A DNA stretch of 64,000 nt from Devosia sp. GTDB lineage: Bacteria; Pseudomonadota; Alphaproteobacteria; Rhizobiales; Devosiaceae. Positions 33,182 through 41,488 of the stretch are shown here, piece by piece; the stretch's first letter is position 1, and the number at the start of each line of letters is the position of its first letter. A program made the translations under genes and the position numbers. Where the stretch lies: the NCBI GenBank assembly GCA_015234425.1, contig JADGNE010000071.1, forward strand, positions 18,498 through 82,497, given 5' to 3'. Under the pieces are notes generated by a model. The model searched no databases and was not told the origin of the DNA. It worked only from the letters and a program-made list of their open reading frames with translations.

Positions 33182-34345
33182 TCAGCTTGCGCCCAAGCCC
33201 ACCATCGCCCGCTTCTCGGCATCACTGAGAAAACCCGCATTCCCCACCCGCTCCCAGAGCGCGTTGCGGTCTTCGGCCAAAGCCTCCACCGCATCAAAAT
33301 CCGGCACGATCTCGGCGCCTTCGAACGCCGGCCCGAGCCACACGCTCAGCTCCTGCGCCACGCGCACCACCAGCGGCACCAGCGTCTGGCGCCACAGCGC
33401 CCGATTGGCCTCGGCCATATTGGCGTAAGTGTTGTCGCCGGGCAGGCCGAGCAGCATGGGCGGCACCCCGAATGCCAGCGCGATATCCCGCGCCGCAGCA
33501 TTGCGGGCCTCGATGAAATCCATGTCGCGCGGCGTCAGCGCGATCGCCTTCCAGTCGAGCCCGCCTTCGAGCACCATGGGTCGACCGGCGTTGGCCGCAC
33601 CGGCAAAATTCTCTTCAAGCTCGGCTTTGAGCCGCTGAAACTGGTCCTCGCTGAGATTGCCGCCACCGGCCGAATAGACCAGCGCCCCGCTGGGCCGCGC
33701 CGCATTGTCGAGCAGCGCCTTGTTCCACTGCGCACTGGCATTATGGATATCAAGGCTCGTCTGCGCCGCCTCGAGCGGCCCCATGCCGTAGTGATCGTCG
33801 AGCGGATGGAAGAGCGCCATATGCAAGACGCCCGGCACCGGCTCGCGCCCCTGCCCGATCCGCACACTCCGCCCCCCGGCGGAATAATCATAGGCGATGG
33901 GCCAGCCATCAGCGCCGGCCACCACCCGCATCCGGTCCGGGCGCAGCACGAACAGCGCCCGCACCGCCCCATCGACGATCCCCGCCTGGAGATAGGCGTT
34001 CCCGGCGGTCTGCAGATAGGCATAGACCGCCTCGAGCATTTCCCCGCCCGATTGCCGCCCATTGGGCTTTGTCAGAAGGTCGAGCAGCGGATGCTCACTC
34101 ACCGCCTTGCCATCGACGACCACGCCCAGCGGCACGCGCGTCGCCGCCTCGGCAATCAGCCGGATGCAGCGATAGACCACCGGATTGCGCATAAACCCTT
34201 CATTGACGAGGCTGGCATAGCCCCGCCCGCTCCACTGCGCCGGCCCCAGCCCGCTCAGCGTCATCAACGTCTGCCCGCCAAAATTCTTCCGTTCCACCGG
34301 CGCGTTCGTGCTTCCGCCAAAGAGGCGGCTGATCCAGTTCGACAT
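33182..34345 (-). CDS. GTA portal protein, HK97 family (RcGTA g3-like)
   Basis: The 387-residue portal has the family signatures MRNPVVYRCIRLIAEAATRV, NAYLQAGIVDGAVRALFVLR and LGLPGDNTYANMAEANRALW. The start at 34345 (MSNWISRLFGG) is chosen because an upstream extension reads through a transcription terminator. The portal forms the DNA entry vertex and works with the terminase. Unusually for this cluster, it is preceded by an intrinsic terminator, so it probably has its own promoter or depends on readthrough. Confidence 0.95.
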   Translation of the reverse strand: MSNWISRLFGGSTNAPVERKNFGGQTLMTLSGLGPAQWSGRGYASLVNEGFMRNPVVYRCIRLIAEAATRVPLGVVVDGKAVSEHPLLDLLTKPNGRQSGGEMLEAVYAYLQTAGNAYLQAGIVDGAVRALFVLRPDRMRVVAGADGWPIAYDYSAGGRSVRIGQGREPVPGVLHMALFHPLDDHYGMGPLEAAQTSLDIHNASAQWNKALLDNAARPSGALVYSAGGGNLSEDQFQRLKAELEENFAGAANAGRPMVLEGGLDWKAIALTPRDMDFIEARNAAARDIALAFGVPPMLLGLPGDNTYANMAEANRALWRQTLVPLVVRVAQELSVWLGPAFEGAEIVPDFDAVEALAEDRNALWERVGNAGFLSDAEKRAMVGLGAS

Positions 34346-34369
34346 GCTTTTTGGTTCTCCCCGCCGCAA

Positions 34370-34399
34370 AAACAAAAAGCCCCGGACGCTGCCGGGGCT
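34370..34399 (-). terminator. Intrinsic terminator between the small membrane genes and the portal gene
   Basis: On the minus strand AGCCCCGG pairs with CCGGGGCT (34392-34399 with 34378-34385) around a 6-nt loop and is followed by TTTTTGTTTTTG. Stem and U-tract are textbook. It lies 27 nt after the stop of the 40-residue gene and inside the GTA cluster. Confidence 0.85.
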
Positions 34400-34425
34400 C
34401 TTATCCAATTTTGTAGGTGCCGACC

Positions 34426-34548
34426 CTATTCGGCCGGATGCTGCTCGTGGCGTTTCAGATCGCGCATATGCAGCCAGGTTCCGCCAGCGCCGAGCGCAAC
34501 GACGAGCACGGGCATGATCACAAAGGCAAAAAGTTCGATAAAGCTCAT
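34426..34548 (-). CDS. Tiny single-helix membrane protein (40 aa)
   Basis: MSFIELFAFVIMPVLVVALG opens a 40-residue protein with one membrane helix, then a charged tail (HMRDLKRHEQHPAE). Its ATG at 34548 overlaps the stop of the 76-residue gene as ATGA, so the two are translated together. I do not recognise a family. It is not part of the standard GTA gene set. Confidence 0.68.
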   Translation of the reverse strand: MSFIELFAFVIMPVLVVALGAGGTWLHMRDLKRHEQHPAE

Positions 34549-34775
34549 GACTTCAGCCTCCCGAGAACAAATCTCGCTAACAAATGTAGTGCGACTGCGG
34601 CCAAAAGCCAAATCACGCTGCCCAGAGCAAAGGCCCAGCTGTCTCGAACTGTTCCAGTGGCACCGTAGAAAACGGCTGCGACCGGTGCCAGGACGCCAAC
34701 GGTAATGCACGCAGTGGACGCCCGGTCCAGTGCATTCGCCCAAAGTTTCGTGCGCTCATTCTCTATCAGGCTCAT
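34545..34775 (-). CDS. Small two-helix membrane protein (76 aa) between terminase and portal genes
   Basis: The 76-residue protein has a short charged start (SLIENERTKLWANALDRAST), two hydrophobic helices (about residues 20-42 and 48-70) and a basic end (RFVLGRLKS). The layout resembles small holins or membrane toxins, but no family is recognised. GC content by eye is near 50 percent against about two-thirds G+C in the flanking GTA genes. It begins 37 nt after the terminase stop and is coupled to the 40-residue gene and a terminator, forming a compact cassette. Confidence 0.7.
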   Translation of the reverse strand: MSLIENERTKLWANALDRASTACITVGVLAPVAAVFYGATGTVRDSWAFALGSVIWLLAAVALHLLARFVLGRLKS

Positions 34776-34812
34776 GAACGAAATCTATCCGAACCGGCAA
34801 AGAGCGCCAGCC

Positions 34813-36078
34813 CTAAAGCCCCCGCACCCGGGGCCTAGCCCCATCCACCAGCAATTCCGTCAGCGCCCAGACCAGTGCGTCGACCCGGTCCGGTGAATGC
34901 CCATCGGCCTTGCCGTCCGGCCCGAAGGCGCAGAGTTCATCTTCGAGCGCCGTCAGCCCCGGCGCATGGGACACGAGCCCCCGCCCATAATAGGCCGCGA
35001 CCGGCTCGGCACGCAGCCATTTGCCCCGCGTCGCCCGCACCGGCCGCACCGGGACATTGTCGTCCACCTGACCGATCATCTGCGTGACGAGATCCCCACC
35101 CTGGTTCACCTCCACCACAATCGCGTCCGCCTGATGCGCGTGAAAAGCCGCCACTGCCCGCCGCGCCCAAATCAGCGGCGCCGCCCGTTTCAGCGTTGCA
35201 TCCTCGAGCACCACCGCGCCCTCCCCACTCCGCCCGGCGACCACGATCCCGCAGGCATCCGACCGCGCGTGCCCCGTCACCGGCGGGTCCACCGCCACGA
35301 TGATCCGCCCATCCGCGCCCGCCTCGGCCGGCCGAAACATGCTGCGCTGCCAGAGCGCATCGGGCCGATCCTCGATCAGCTCGCCGTCGAGCTCCTGCCG
35401 TCCCAGCACCGTGCCGCGATAGCGCGCCACCACCGCCTCAAGAAAATTCGGCGCTAGCTGCGCCTTGTTTTCCACCGTGGCAATGTTCACCACCACCGTT
35501 TGCGGATCATCGAGCAACCGCTTGATCAAACGTGTCGGCCGCGGGGTCGTTGTCAGCAATTGGCGCGGGCGCTCCCCCAGCCACAGCCCGAACTGCAGCT
35601 GGTCGAACGCGGCTTCGCCATCGGGCCATTTGCCGGCCTCATCGCACCAGGCGGCGGCAAATTGCGGTCCGCGAAAGCGCTCGGGGTCCGAGGCGGTCAT
35701 GATCGCGGCCTCCACCCCATTGGGCCACACCACCCGGTTCCCGCCCCGCAGAATTGGCCGCTCGTCATCGGGATGCACGGCCAAAATACCGCTTTCGCCG
35801 CGCACCATGATTTCGAGCGCTTCCTTCATGGTCTCGCCGACCAGCGCAATCGGCCCGACCCCAGCTTTCGCCAGGCTCCGCACCCATTCGGCACCGGCCC
35901 GGGTCTTGCCCGAACCGCGCCCGCCCATCAGCAGCCAGGTGGTCCAGTCCCCCGGCGGCGGCACTTGTTTTGGCAGAGCCCAGCGCGGCCAGTCGAAATA
36001 GGCCGCCATAACCGCATTATCCGACAGCGCAGCGACCTCGGCTGCCGAGCTCTCCCCGTCCGCTTGTGGCTCTCCCAC
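34813..36078 (-). CDS. GTA large terminase, DNA-packaging ATPase/nuclease (RcGTA g2-like)
   Basis: The 421-residue packaging motor has Walker A GGRGSGKT at residues 52-59 and a Walker B-like acidic segment (AAWCDEAGKW). The C-terminal RNase-H-like nuclease carries its acidic residues in RIIVAVDPPVTG, AIVVEVNQGGD and SPDRVDALVWAL. The GTG at 36078 directly follows the stop of the small terminase gene. In GTAs this enzyme packages random host DNA by the headful mechanism. Confidence 0.94.
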   Translation of the reverse strand: MGEPQADGESSAAEVAALSDNAVMAAYFDWPRWALPKQVPPPGDWTTWLLMGGRGSGKTRAGAEWVRSLAKAGVGPIALVGETMKEALEIMVRGESGILAVHPDDERPILRGGNRVVWPNGVEAAIMTASDPERFRGPQFAAAWCDEAGKWPDGEAAFDQLQFGLWLGERPRQLLTTTPRPTRLIKRLLDDPQTVVVNIATVENKAQLAPNFLEAVVARYRGTVLGRQELDGELIEDRPDALWQRSMFRPAEAGADGRIIVAVDPPVTGHARSDACGIVVAGRSGEGAVVLEDATLKRAAPLIWARRAVAAFHAHQADAIVVEVNQGGDLVTQMIGQVDDNVPVRPVRATRGKWLRAEPVAAYYGRGLVSHAPGLTALEDELCAFGPDGKADGHSPDRVDALVWALTELLVDGARPRVRGL

Positions 36079-36498
36079 CTATCGCGCCTTGAACTGATCC
36101 AGCCGCTTGACCAGCTTGGCCCTGAGGTCGGTCATGTCCTTTCGCGATGCCGGCTCGGCATTGCGCTTGGCCGCGCCCATCTCGATCAGCTTGTCGAGCG
36201 TCTTGACCTGGGTGGCCAGCACATTGGCCTGTTTTTCGATGGGGTCGTTCACGGCTTTCTCCAATTGCCTGATCTGCTTTTCCAGAACCTTGATCATGCG
36301 GGCCACCAGATCATCCTGGCGCGGCGGCCGGGCCCTGGCGCTGAGCCAGCCCTCGCATTGGCGCCGATAGCGCAACATCGCCGGGGTAATGCCATGCCGT
36401 TTGCAAATCACGGCCGGCAGAAATTCCCGCCCCTCATATTCAAGGCGAATGGCGTCCCAGTCCGGCGGCTTTGCACCGGCCTCAACACGATTTTCCAT
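36079..36498 (-). CDS. Probable GTA small terminase (RcGTA g1-like)
   Basis: The 139-residue protein has an N-terminal helix-turn-helix-like region (DWDAIRLEYEGREFLPAVIC, then KRHGITPAMLRYRRQCEGW) and a long charged, helical C-terminal half (LEKQIRQLEKAVNDPIEKQA) suited to oligomerisation. This arrangement and its position directly before the large terminase match small terminases, including the g1 product of RcGTA. It is the first gene of the cluster, and the promoter region lies at 36499-36596. Confidence 0.78.
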   Translation of the reverse strand: MENRVEAGAKPPDWDAIRLEYEGREFLPAVICKRHGITPAMLRYRRQCEGWLSARARPPRQDDLVARMIKVLEKQIRQLEKAVNDPIEKQANVLATQVKTLDKLIEMGAAKRNAEPASRKDMTDLRAKLVKRLDQFKAR

Positions 36499-36504
36499 GG
36501 CGTT

Positions 36505-36579
36505 GACTCAACTGTGAATCGCTCCGGCCTCACCGGGCGGAACCACACGGAATCCGGCGGGATTCGTCCTTGCGGAGTC
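36505..36579. promoter_or_regulatory. Cluster of five GANTC sites in the GTA promoter region
   Basis: GACTC at 36505, GAATC at 36516, GAATC at 36550, GATTC at 36561 and GAGTC at 36575 all fit GANTC, the target of the cell-cycle methyltransferase CcrM. The third and fourth form an inverted repeat (GAATCC-GGC-GGATTC type). The region serves the divergent small terminase and KTSC genes. Confidence 0.6.
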
Positions 36580-36596
36580 CGACAGGGAGAGCCCCG

Positions 36597-36842
36597 ATGT
36601 CCACCGCAATCCGCCACCTCTTCTACCGCCCCGAAAGCGCAGAGCTATCGATCTGGTTCGCCCCTGAGGGTCGGCGCTACAAATATTTCGATGTGCCGCC
36701 ATCGGCCTATGAGGCCATGCGCGACGCCCCCTCGCGCGGCCAGTATTTCAACCGCGCCATCAAGGGCCACTATCGCTGCACGAAGATCGAGGCGGAGAGC
36801 TCCAGGATCCGACGCCGCCGCTTGGGCGCCGCGCCGTCCTGA
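36597..36842 (+). CDS. KTSC domain protein
   Basis: The 81-residue protein contains SAELSIWFAPEGRRYKYFDV, PPSAYEAM and GQYFNRAIKGHYRCTKIE, which span the KTSC domain. In this family the name comes from a lysyl-tRNA-synthetase-linked motif, and the molecular role is unclear. The start at 36597 follows GGGAGAGCCCCG. It is transcribed divergently from the GTA cluster, separated by the GANTC-rich region. Confidence 0.85.
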   Translation: MSTAIRHLFYRPESAELSIWFAPEGRRYKYFDVPPSAYEAMRDAPSRGQYFNRAIKGHYRCTKIEAESSRIRRRRLGAAPS

Positions 36843-36925
36843 CCCACTTCTTCGACCATGCCTGAACTCTACCAGACCAGCGGCACCCGCAGATAAGTGG
36901 GATAAGTTTCTGGAACCCCGCCCGC

Positions 36926-37426
36926 TCAGGCGTCGATTTCGCCATCGGGCAGAACGACATAGATCAGCACCGCCAGCATGGTGATGAAGACGCGAAACGC
37001 CGAGGCCAGCCCGTTCCAGATCTCTGACATCCACATGCCGAACCATTCCCCGCCCACGGACATGAACCCCACCTGCCAGAGCACGAAGCCCAGCGTCAGC
37101 CCTCCAATCGCAAGGCCCTTGCCCCGGTTGAAGTCCCGCGCATTTGCCCCTCGCCGCGCAAAAAGCCGCGCCGCGCCCATCAGGCACAACACCGCCACCA
37201 GAATCTCGGTGATGATGATCAGCCAGTAGGCGATGTGATGAATGAGCTCAGCGGTGATCGCCCGATAGCCGATCGTGGCATCGGGAAAGATCGTGTCCAT
37301 CGCCAGCACATGGCTCACGAAGGCGAAATTGGACCCGTAGTCGGTCAGATTGCCGAAGGCGACCAGCCCGGCATAAAGCCCCATCGCCGCCACCAGCACG
37401 GCCTTGCTCACCCGCGTCATCACCAT
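36926..37426 (-). CDS. DUF2165 small integral membrane protein
   Basis: The 166-residue protein has four predicted helices. It carries the family patterns GNLTDYGSNFAFVSHVLAMD and QVGFMSVGGEWFGMWMS. Both ends are short and hydrophilic. The function of DUF2165 is not known. It is followed at a distance by the convergent KTSC gene and preceded by the DUF2254 gene on the same strand (27-nt gap). Confidence 0.88.
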   Translation of the reverse strand: MVMTRVSKAVLVAAMGLYAGLVAFGNLTDYGSNFAFVSHVLAMDTIFPDATIGYRAITAELIHHIAYWLIIITEILVAVLCLMGAARLFARRGANARDFNRGKGLAIGGLTLGFVLWQVGFMSVGGEWFGMWMSEIWNGLASAFRVFITMLAVLIYVVLPDGEIDA

Positions 37427-37453
37427 TGCCGACCCCCCAAAAAAGCCTGCCGA

Positions 37454-38685
37454 TCAGTCCGTCCTGATCCAGTCCGCCACTGCCTTGAGCGTTGCAAGGT
37501 CATCGTCCAGCGTCATCGCCGCCTCCGCCCGCCGCAGGGTCACGCGGGCAAAGTCATGCGCTGCCCGGGTAAAGGCGGGGTTGCATTCGGCAACAGTCTC
37601 GAGACTTTTCATCAGCCGGATCATCACCTCGACAATGGCGGCGCCATCGCGGGCGGTCGGGCGATAGACATCCTCAAGCACATCGGCCGGGCGAATGGGA
37701 CGCACAAAGATCCGGTCATGACGCACCTCGACCGGCTCTTCCGTCCACTCCACCAGGAGCCGGGTAGCCGTATCGATCACCACAATGCCCGTGCCCGGAT
37801 CATTGATGCCGGCCGACATCGCCTTGTCGCCGATTTCGCCGAGCACGATCATGCCGAAGCGCGGATCGGAATCGAAGGTCCGGTTCTCGCCCAGAACGAA
37901 ACAGGCGCTCAGCCGCTCGCGCAGCTCCTCGTCGGCCGCCCCCTCCACCAGCATCAGCGGCTTCACCGGCGTGGCATAGGTGCCCGGTCGGGCCATGACA
38001 TTGATCTGAAGGTCATGCTCTTCGGCCAGCTTTTGCAGCCCGGGCAGGTCGCAATGCTGCACATAGCCCGAGTGCGGCGCCGGGATTGGCTCGCCTGCGG
38101 GCTCCCCTTCGAGCCGCTGGCCGCCGAGGAAAGGGAATTCGGCCATGGTTTCGATGGCTCCGCGCGTCGCCGTCTCCACTGCGCTGATCGTGTAGCCCAC
38201 CCGACCAATCGCCGAAATCTGGCCGATCCAGCGGATCAACGAGGTGACCACCAGAACCACGACGCCCAGCGTCACCACAAAGAGGAACAGCCGCCCCGCC
38301 TCGCTGTAGATGCCAACGGATAGCCCGATGATGCCGACGATGGAAAAGAGAAAGGCCCCGATGAAAACCGAAATGGACGTCTGCGCCCGCTGATCGCCGG
38401 CGATCAGCGGCACAGCCCGGGGCGTCGTTGCCGCCGAGGCGCGCCCGAAAAAGCGCTGACCACGGTCGAGAGGGCAAACACCGCCACTGTCAGCAGGCTC
38501 GACGCCAGGATCTGCAGAATGGTCTGCACGGCGTTTGCCGGCATGACGAAGGGCAGTTCCTCCGGCGCATAGAGCGCCAGAAGATAGGCGATGACGATGG
38601 TCAGCAGCGCGATGCCCGAGAAGGCGGCCGGCAAAAACCACATGCGCTGCACCAATTGGCGCAGCTTGAATTTCAGGTAGCTCAT
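37454..38685 (-). pseudogene. DUF2254 membrane protein, split by an apparent 1-nt frameshift
   Basis: The start at 38685 gives MSYLKFKLRQLVQRMWFLPA and two membrane helices up to VVSAFSG, after which the frame ends in PRRQRRPGLCR. The rest of the family (RASAATTPRAVPLIAGDQRA, then two more helices and a C-terminal soluble domain) continues in the other frame to the stop at 37454. Joining the frames needs one extra T in the T5 run at about 38450-38454 (minus strand GCTTTTTCGG). With it the protein would have about 410 residues and all domains. A sequencing error in the homopolymer is as likely as a real mutation. Confidence 0.8.
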
Positions 38686-38742
38686 GTCTCCCCCTGCATC
38701 TCTTGCGCCCCCCGCAGGGGAGAGGATGGAGGGGGAAGACTG
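38686..38742 (-). repeat. Partial copy of the C-rich hairpin repeat (copy E)
   Basis: TCTCCCCCTGC ... CCCCGCAGGGGAGAGGATGG and GGGGGAAGAC resemble one hairpin of the GTA-cluster repeats. It fills the 62-nt gap between the Hsp70-like and DUF2254 genes. Confidence 0.5.
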
Positions 38743-38747
38743 AGCCA

Positions 38748-40007
38748 TCAAGCCCCAAAATGCCGCCGCGCTTCGAGCCCAAGGCCGAGCCCCACGCTGC
38801 CGAGCACGTCGGTGCGCACCACTTCGGCATCGGGGAACAGCCGCTGCAGGCGGCCGGACACTTCCGGCACCAGCGTCGAACCACCGGTCAGGATCAGGCT
38901 GTCGATGTCTTCGGTCGCAACTCCGGCGAGGCGCAGCGTCTCGGCAATCGTGGTCTCGAGCCGCGTCACCGAATCCGCCAGCGCCGCCCCGAGATGAGCG
39001 ACCGAAATCTCGGTAGAGATCACCGCATCGCGCACCGGGAAGGAGAACGGCGTGACGTCATGATCGGAGAGGGCGATCTTCGCCCCTTCTACCGCGCCGA
39101 TCAGCTTGTGCCCGAGCCGATCCTCGACCAGCATCACCATGGTTTCGACCCGCTCCGCCTCTTGGGCCTCGCGAATGGTCGAGCGCAGGTCACGTAGCGC
39201 CTTGGCGTCATAGAGCCGGTTGATGCGGTGCCAGGTGGAGAGGTCATAATAGGGCGCCACCGGCAGATAGCGCTTGCCGTCGACAGTCTTGGATCCGAGC
39301 CCCAGCTCCGGCATCACCCGCGCCATCGCCAGAAGTCGATCGAAATCGGTGCCGCCGATATGCACACCATTGGTCGCCAGGATATCGCTCGAGCGATCTG
39401 CCGCCCCTGCCCGCTCGGGCGAGACGCGCACCAGCGAAAAGTCCGAGGTACCGCCGCCAAGGTCGACGATCAGAGCCAGTTTTTCGCCCGACACATGGCG
39501 CTCATAATCGAGCGCTGCGGCGATCGGCTCGTACTGAAAGACGATATTCTTGAAACCCTGCGCCCGCACGGCGGCCTCGAGCTGCCCCTGCGCTTCTGCG
39601 TCGGCCTGGGGATCGTCGTCGACGAACTGCACCGGCCGTCCCATCACCACATCGGTCAGCTCATCGCCGAGCTTGGCCTCGGCGCGGCGCTTCACTTCGT
39701 CGACAAAGGTGCCGATGATCTCGCCGAAGCCGAGGCGTTTTGCCTTGATGCGGGTGGTGTCGGCGTAGAGCGCCGTGCCCAGAACACTCTTCAGCGAGCG
39801 CATCAACCGCCCTTCGGCGCCGGTGACATATTCGGCCACGGCAGCGCGACCGAAGTGCAGGCTATCGTCCTCGAAGCCGAAAAACAGCACGCTGGGAATG
39901 GTCGCCTGCGCGCCCTCGAGCGGCACGAGCGAAGGCTGTCCGTCCAGTGCGATAAAGCTCAGCGTGGAATTGGACGTCCCGAAGTCGAGACCACAGGATA
40001 GGGCCAT
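38748..40007 (-). CDS. Hsp70 family protein (YegD-like, ATPase domain only)
   Basis: The 419-residue protein consists of the actin-like ATPase domain. The phosphate-1 motif is GLDFGTSNSTLSFI (residues 6-19), phosphate-2 is LIVDLGGGTSDFSL, and the adenosine motif is SLILTGGSTLVPEV. The substrate-binding domain of DnaK is missing, as in the YegD group, so it is not a general chaperone. Partners are unknown. A 40-nt stem-loop lies in its leader at 40023-40067. Confidence 0.9.
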   Translation of the reverse strand: MALSCGLDFGTSNSTLSFIALDGQPSLVPLEGAQATIPSVLFFGFEDDSLHFGRAAVAEYVTGAEGRLMRSLKSVLGTALYADTTRIKAKRLGFGEIIGTFVDEVKRRAEAKLGDELTDVVMGRPVQFVDDDPQADAEAQGQLEAAVRAQGFKNIVFQYEPIAAALDYERHVSGEKLALIVDLGGGTSDFSLVRVSPERAGAADRSSDILATNGVHIGGTDFDRLLAMARVMPELGLGSKTVDGKRYLPVAPYYDLSTWHRINRLYDAKALRDLRSTIREAQEAERVETMVMLVEDRLGHKLIGAVEGAKIALSDHDVTPFSFPVRDAVISTEISVAHLGAALADSVTRLETTIAETLRLAGVATEDIDSLILTGGSTLVPEVSGRLQRLFPDAEVVRTDVLGSVGLGLGLEARRHFGA

Positions 40008-40022
40008 GACGACGACCTCTTT

Positions 40023-40067
40023 TATAGGGGATGACGCGCGGCGTGCGCGCGAAGGACGGCCCCTATA
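40023..40067 (-). promoter_or_regulatory. Stem-loop in the leader of the Hsp70-like gene
   Basis: TATAGGGG (40023-40030) pairs with CCCCTATA (40060-40067) and encloses an alternating GCGC-rich inner stem. It sits about 15 nt before the ATG at 40007 and after the stop of the GGDEF-like gene. Either a terminator for that gene or a structured 5' UTR is possible. Confidence 0.45.
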
Positions 40068-40108
40068 GGAGGTTCGTTCCGGCTTGGCAACCGGACAGAA
40101 TGTCCAGA

Positions 40109-40729
40109 TCAGGCGGCTTCGACAACCCGCGTTTCGCCGACGCGCAGATCGGTGGTTTCGATGCGGGAAAGGCCGTGACGCTGGGCGCGCCGCAGCGTCG
40201 CCATGGCGGCCTCGATCACATGCGGGGTGAAGGCTCCGGCCGGATTGACGACGGCGATGCCGCAGCCCAGCGTGACGATGCCCGAATGGCTTTCCTTGTT
40301 GACCAGGCCCTCAAGCCGCACGGCCTTCATGATCTTGCCGGCGAGGCTGCGGGCCATCAGCACTGGCAGGTCCGGAAGGATCACCACAAAGCCCGCCTGG
40401 CCGAGGCGCAGGCACCGCGCGCCATCATCGCCCACCACCGAGCGGATCGCGCCTTCGAGCGCATCCATGCAGTCTTCGCTGGCGTCGCGCCCATAGGCGG
40501 CGAGATATTCGGCAAAGCAGTCGATTTCGAGGGTCATGACGCAGAGCGAAACGTGACGTTCGGCGGCCAGCGCCCAGCAGCGGCGCATTTCTTCGTCGAG
40601 CGGACGGTTCTGGCCGTTGCGGGACCCGATCGCCGCGTATGCATCGGCGCGGCCGGCGGGTGTCAGTTGCAGCAGGGCCCGAATTCTGGCCCAGAAACTG
40701 TCGCCCTGCGAAAGGTCCATCATGCTCAT
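40109..40729 (-). CDS. Degenerate GGDEF-fold protein
   Basis: The 206-residue soluble protein has the strand-helix pattern of a GGDEF domain: VMTLEIDCFAEYLAAYGRDA resembles the first metal-binding strand and the family's (D/N)xF motif. The catalytic GGDEF motif itself is replaced by RLGQAGFVVILPDL, so diguanylate cyclase activity is not expected. A role as a sensor or partner is an inference. The start at 40729 follows a leader with a CtrA-like TTAACCAT at 40775-40782. Confidence 0.65.
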   Translation of the reverse strand: MSMMDLSQGDSFWARIRALLQLTPAGRADAYAAIGSRNGQNRPLDEEMRRCWALAAERHVSLCVMTLEIDCFAEYLAAYGRDASEDCMDALEGAIRSVVGDDGARCLRLGQAGFVVILPDLPVLMARSLAGKIMKAVRLEGLVNKESHSGIVTLGCGIAVVNPAGAFTPHVIEAAMATLRRAQRHGLSRIETTDLRVGETRVVEAA

Positions 40730-40898
40730 CGTGCCGCCCCCCAGCGATCTATGCCCGACGGGATGTAGTCAGTTATGGTTAACGAGAAGTAACCAAAGCG
40801 GGTGATTTGGCAAGTCAGAATATCTTCGGATGATGCAAGAATATCGCCCGTTTTGCTTATTCTCGTCTTACCGCCACCCGCTCTATACAACGATCGGG

Positions 40899-41354
40899 CT
40901 AGATCGTCTCTGGCGGCTCGAATTCGGGCCAGTCTACGGCATGCTCTTCCCACTCGTCGGCGTCGACCTCGGTTTCGAGGAAAGTCCGCCCCTTCACCGA
41001 CACGCCGACATCCACCACGGTCTGCGGATCACCCGAAACCAGCGGGTGCCACCAGGCCAGCCCCTTGCCCTCGGCAATCCGGCGATAGGCGCATGTGGTC
41101 GGGATCCAGGCGATGTCGCGCACATTGTTCGGCGTCAGCTTGATGCAGTCGGGCACGATCTTCTGGCGCTCGGGATAGTTGGTGCAGGCGCAGGTGTCGC
41201 CATCGAGCAGTTTGCAGCGGACGTCCGAAGTAATCAGCGTGCCCGTGTCTTCATCTTCCAGCTTGATCAGGCAGCAACGCCCACAGCCGTCGCAGAGCGC
41301 TTCCCACTCCGCTGGCGACATTTCTTCAAGTGTTTTTTCTTCCCAGAAGGCCAT
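40899..41354 (-). CDS. YcgN family cysteine-cluster protein
   Basis: The 151-residue protein has the CxxCxxCC cluster [10 protein letters not shown] (C21, C24, C27, C28) and further cysteines in [20 protein letters not shown] and VPDCIKLTP. These match the UPF0260/YcgN family, a presumed metal or iron-sulfur protein of unknown role. The start at 41354 ([12 protein letters not shown]) is favoured over a GTG four codons earlier. Confidence 0.92.
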   Translation of the reverse strand: MAFWEEKTLEEMSPAEWEALCDGCGRCCLIKLEDEDTGTLITSDVRCKLLDGDTCACTNYPERQKIVPDCIKLTPNNVRDIAWIPTTCAYRRIAEGKGLAWWHPLVSGDPQTVVDVGVSVKGRTFLETEVDADEWEEHAVDWPEFEPPETI

Positions 41355-41488
41355 ATTAACCGTCACGCGTTCACTGTGTTGCCGGTTTGCGCTTGTCTGC
41401 AGCCCGGCGCAATCATATTCCGGCGAGGAAATTGCATTGGCCCGCCGGAAGGGACAAAAGTCCGTTATCGGGGGCAGTGGGGTTCGGC

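Noticed and set aside
21142-36498. Reading the GTA cluster as an ordinary prophage
   Set aside because: There is no integrase, repressor, replication gene or attachment repeat, and gene order from small terminase to g15 follows RcGTA exactly apart from the small additions.
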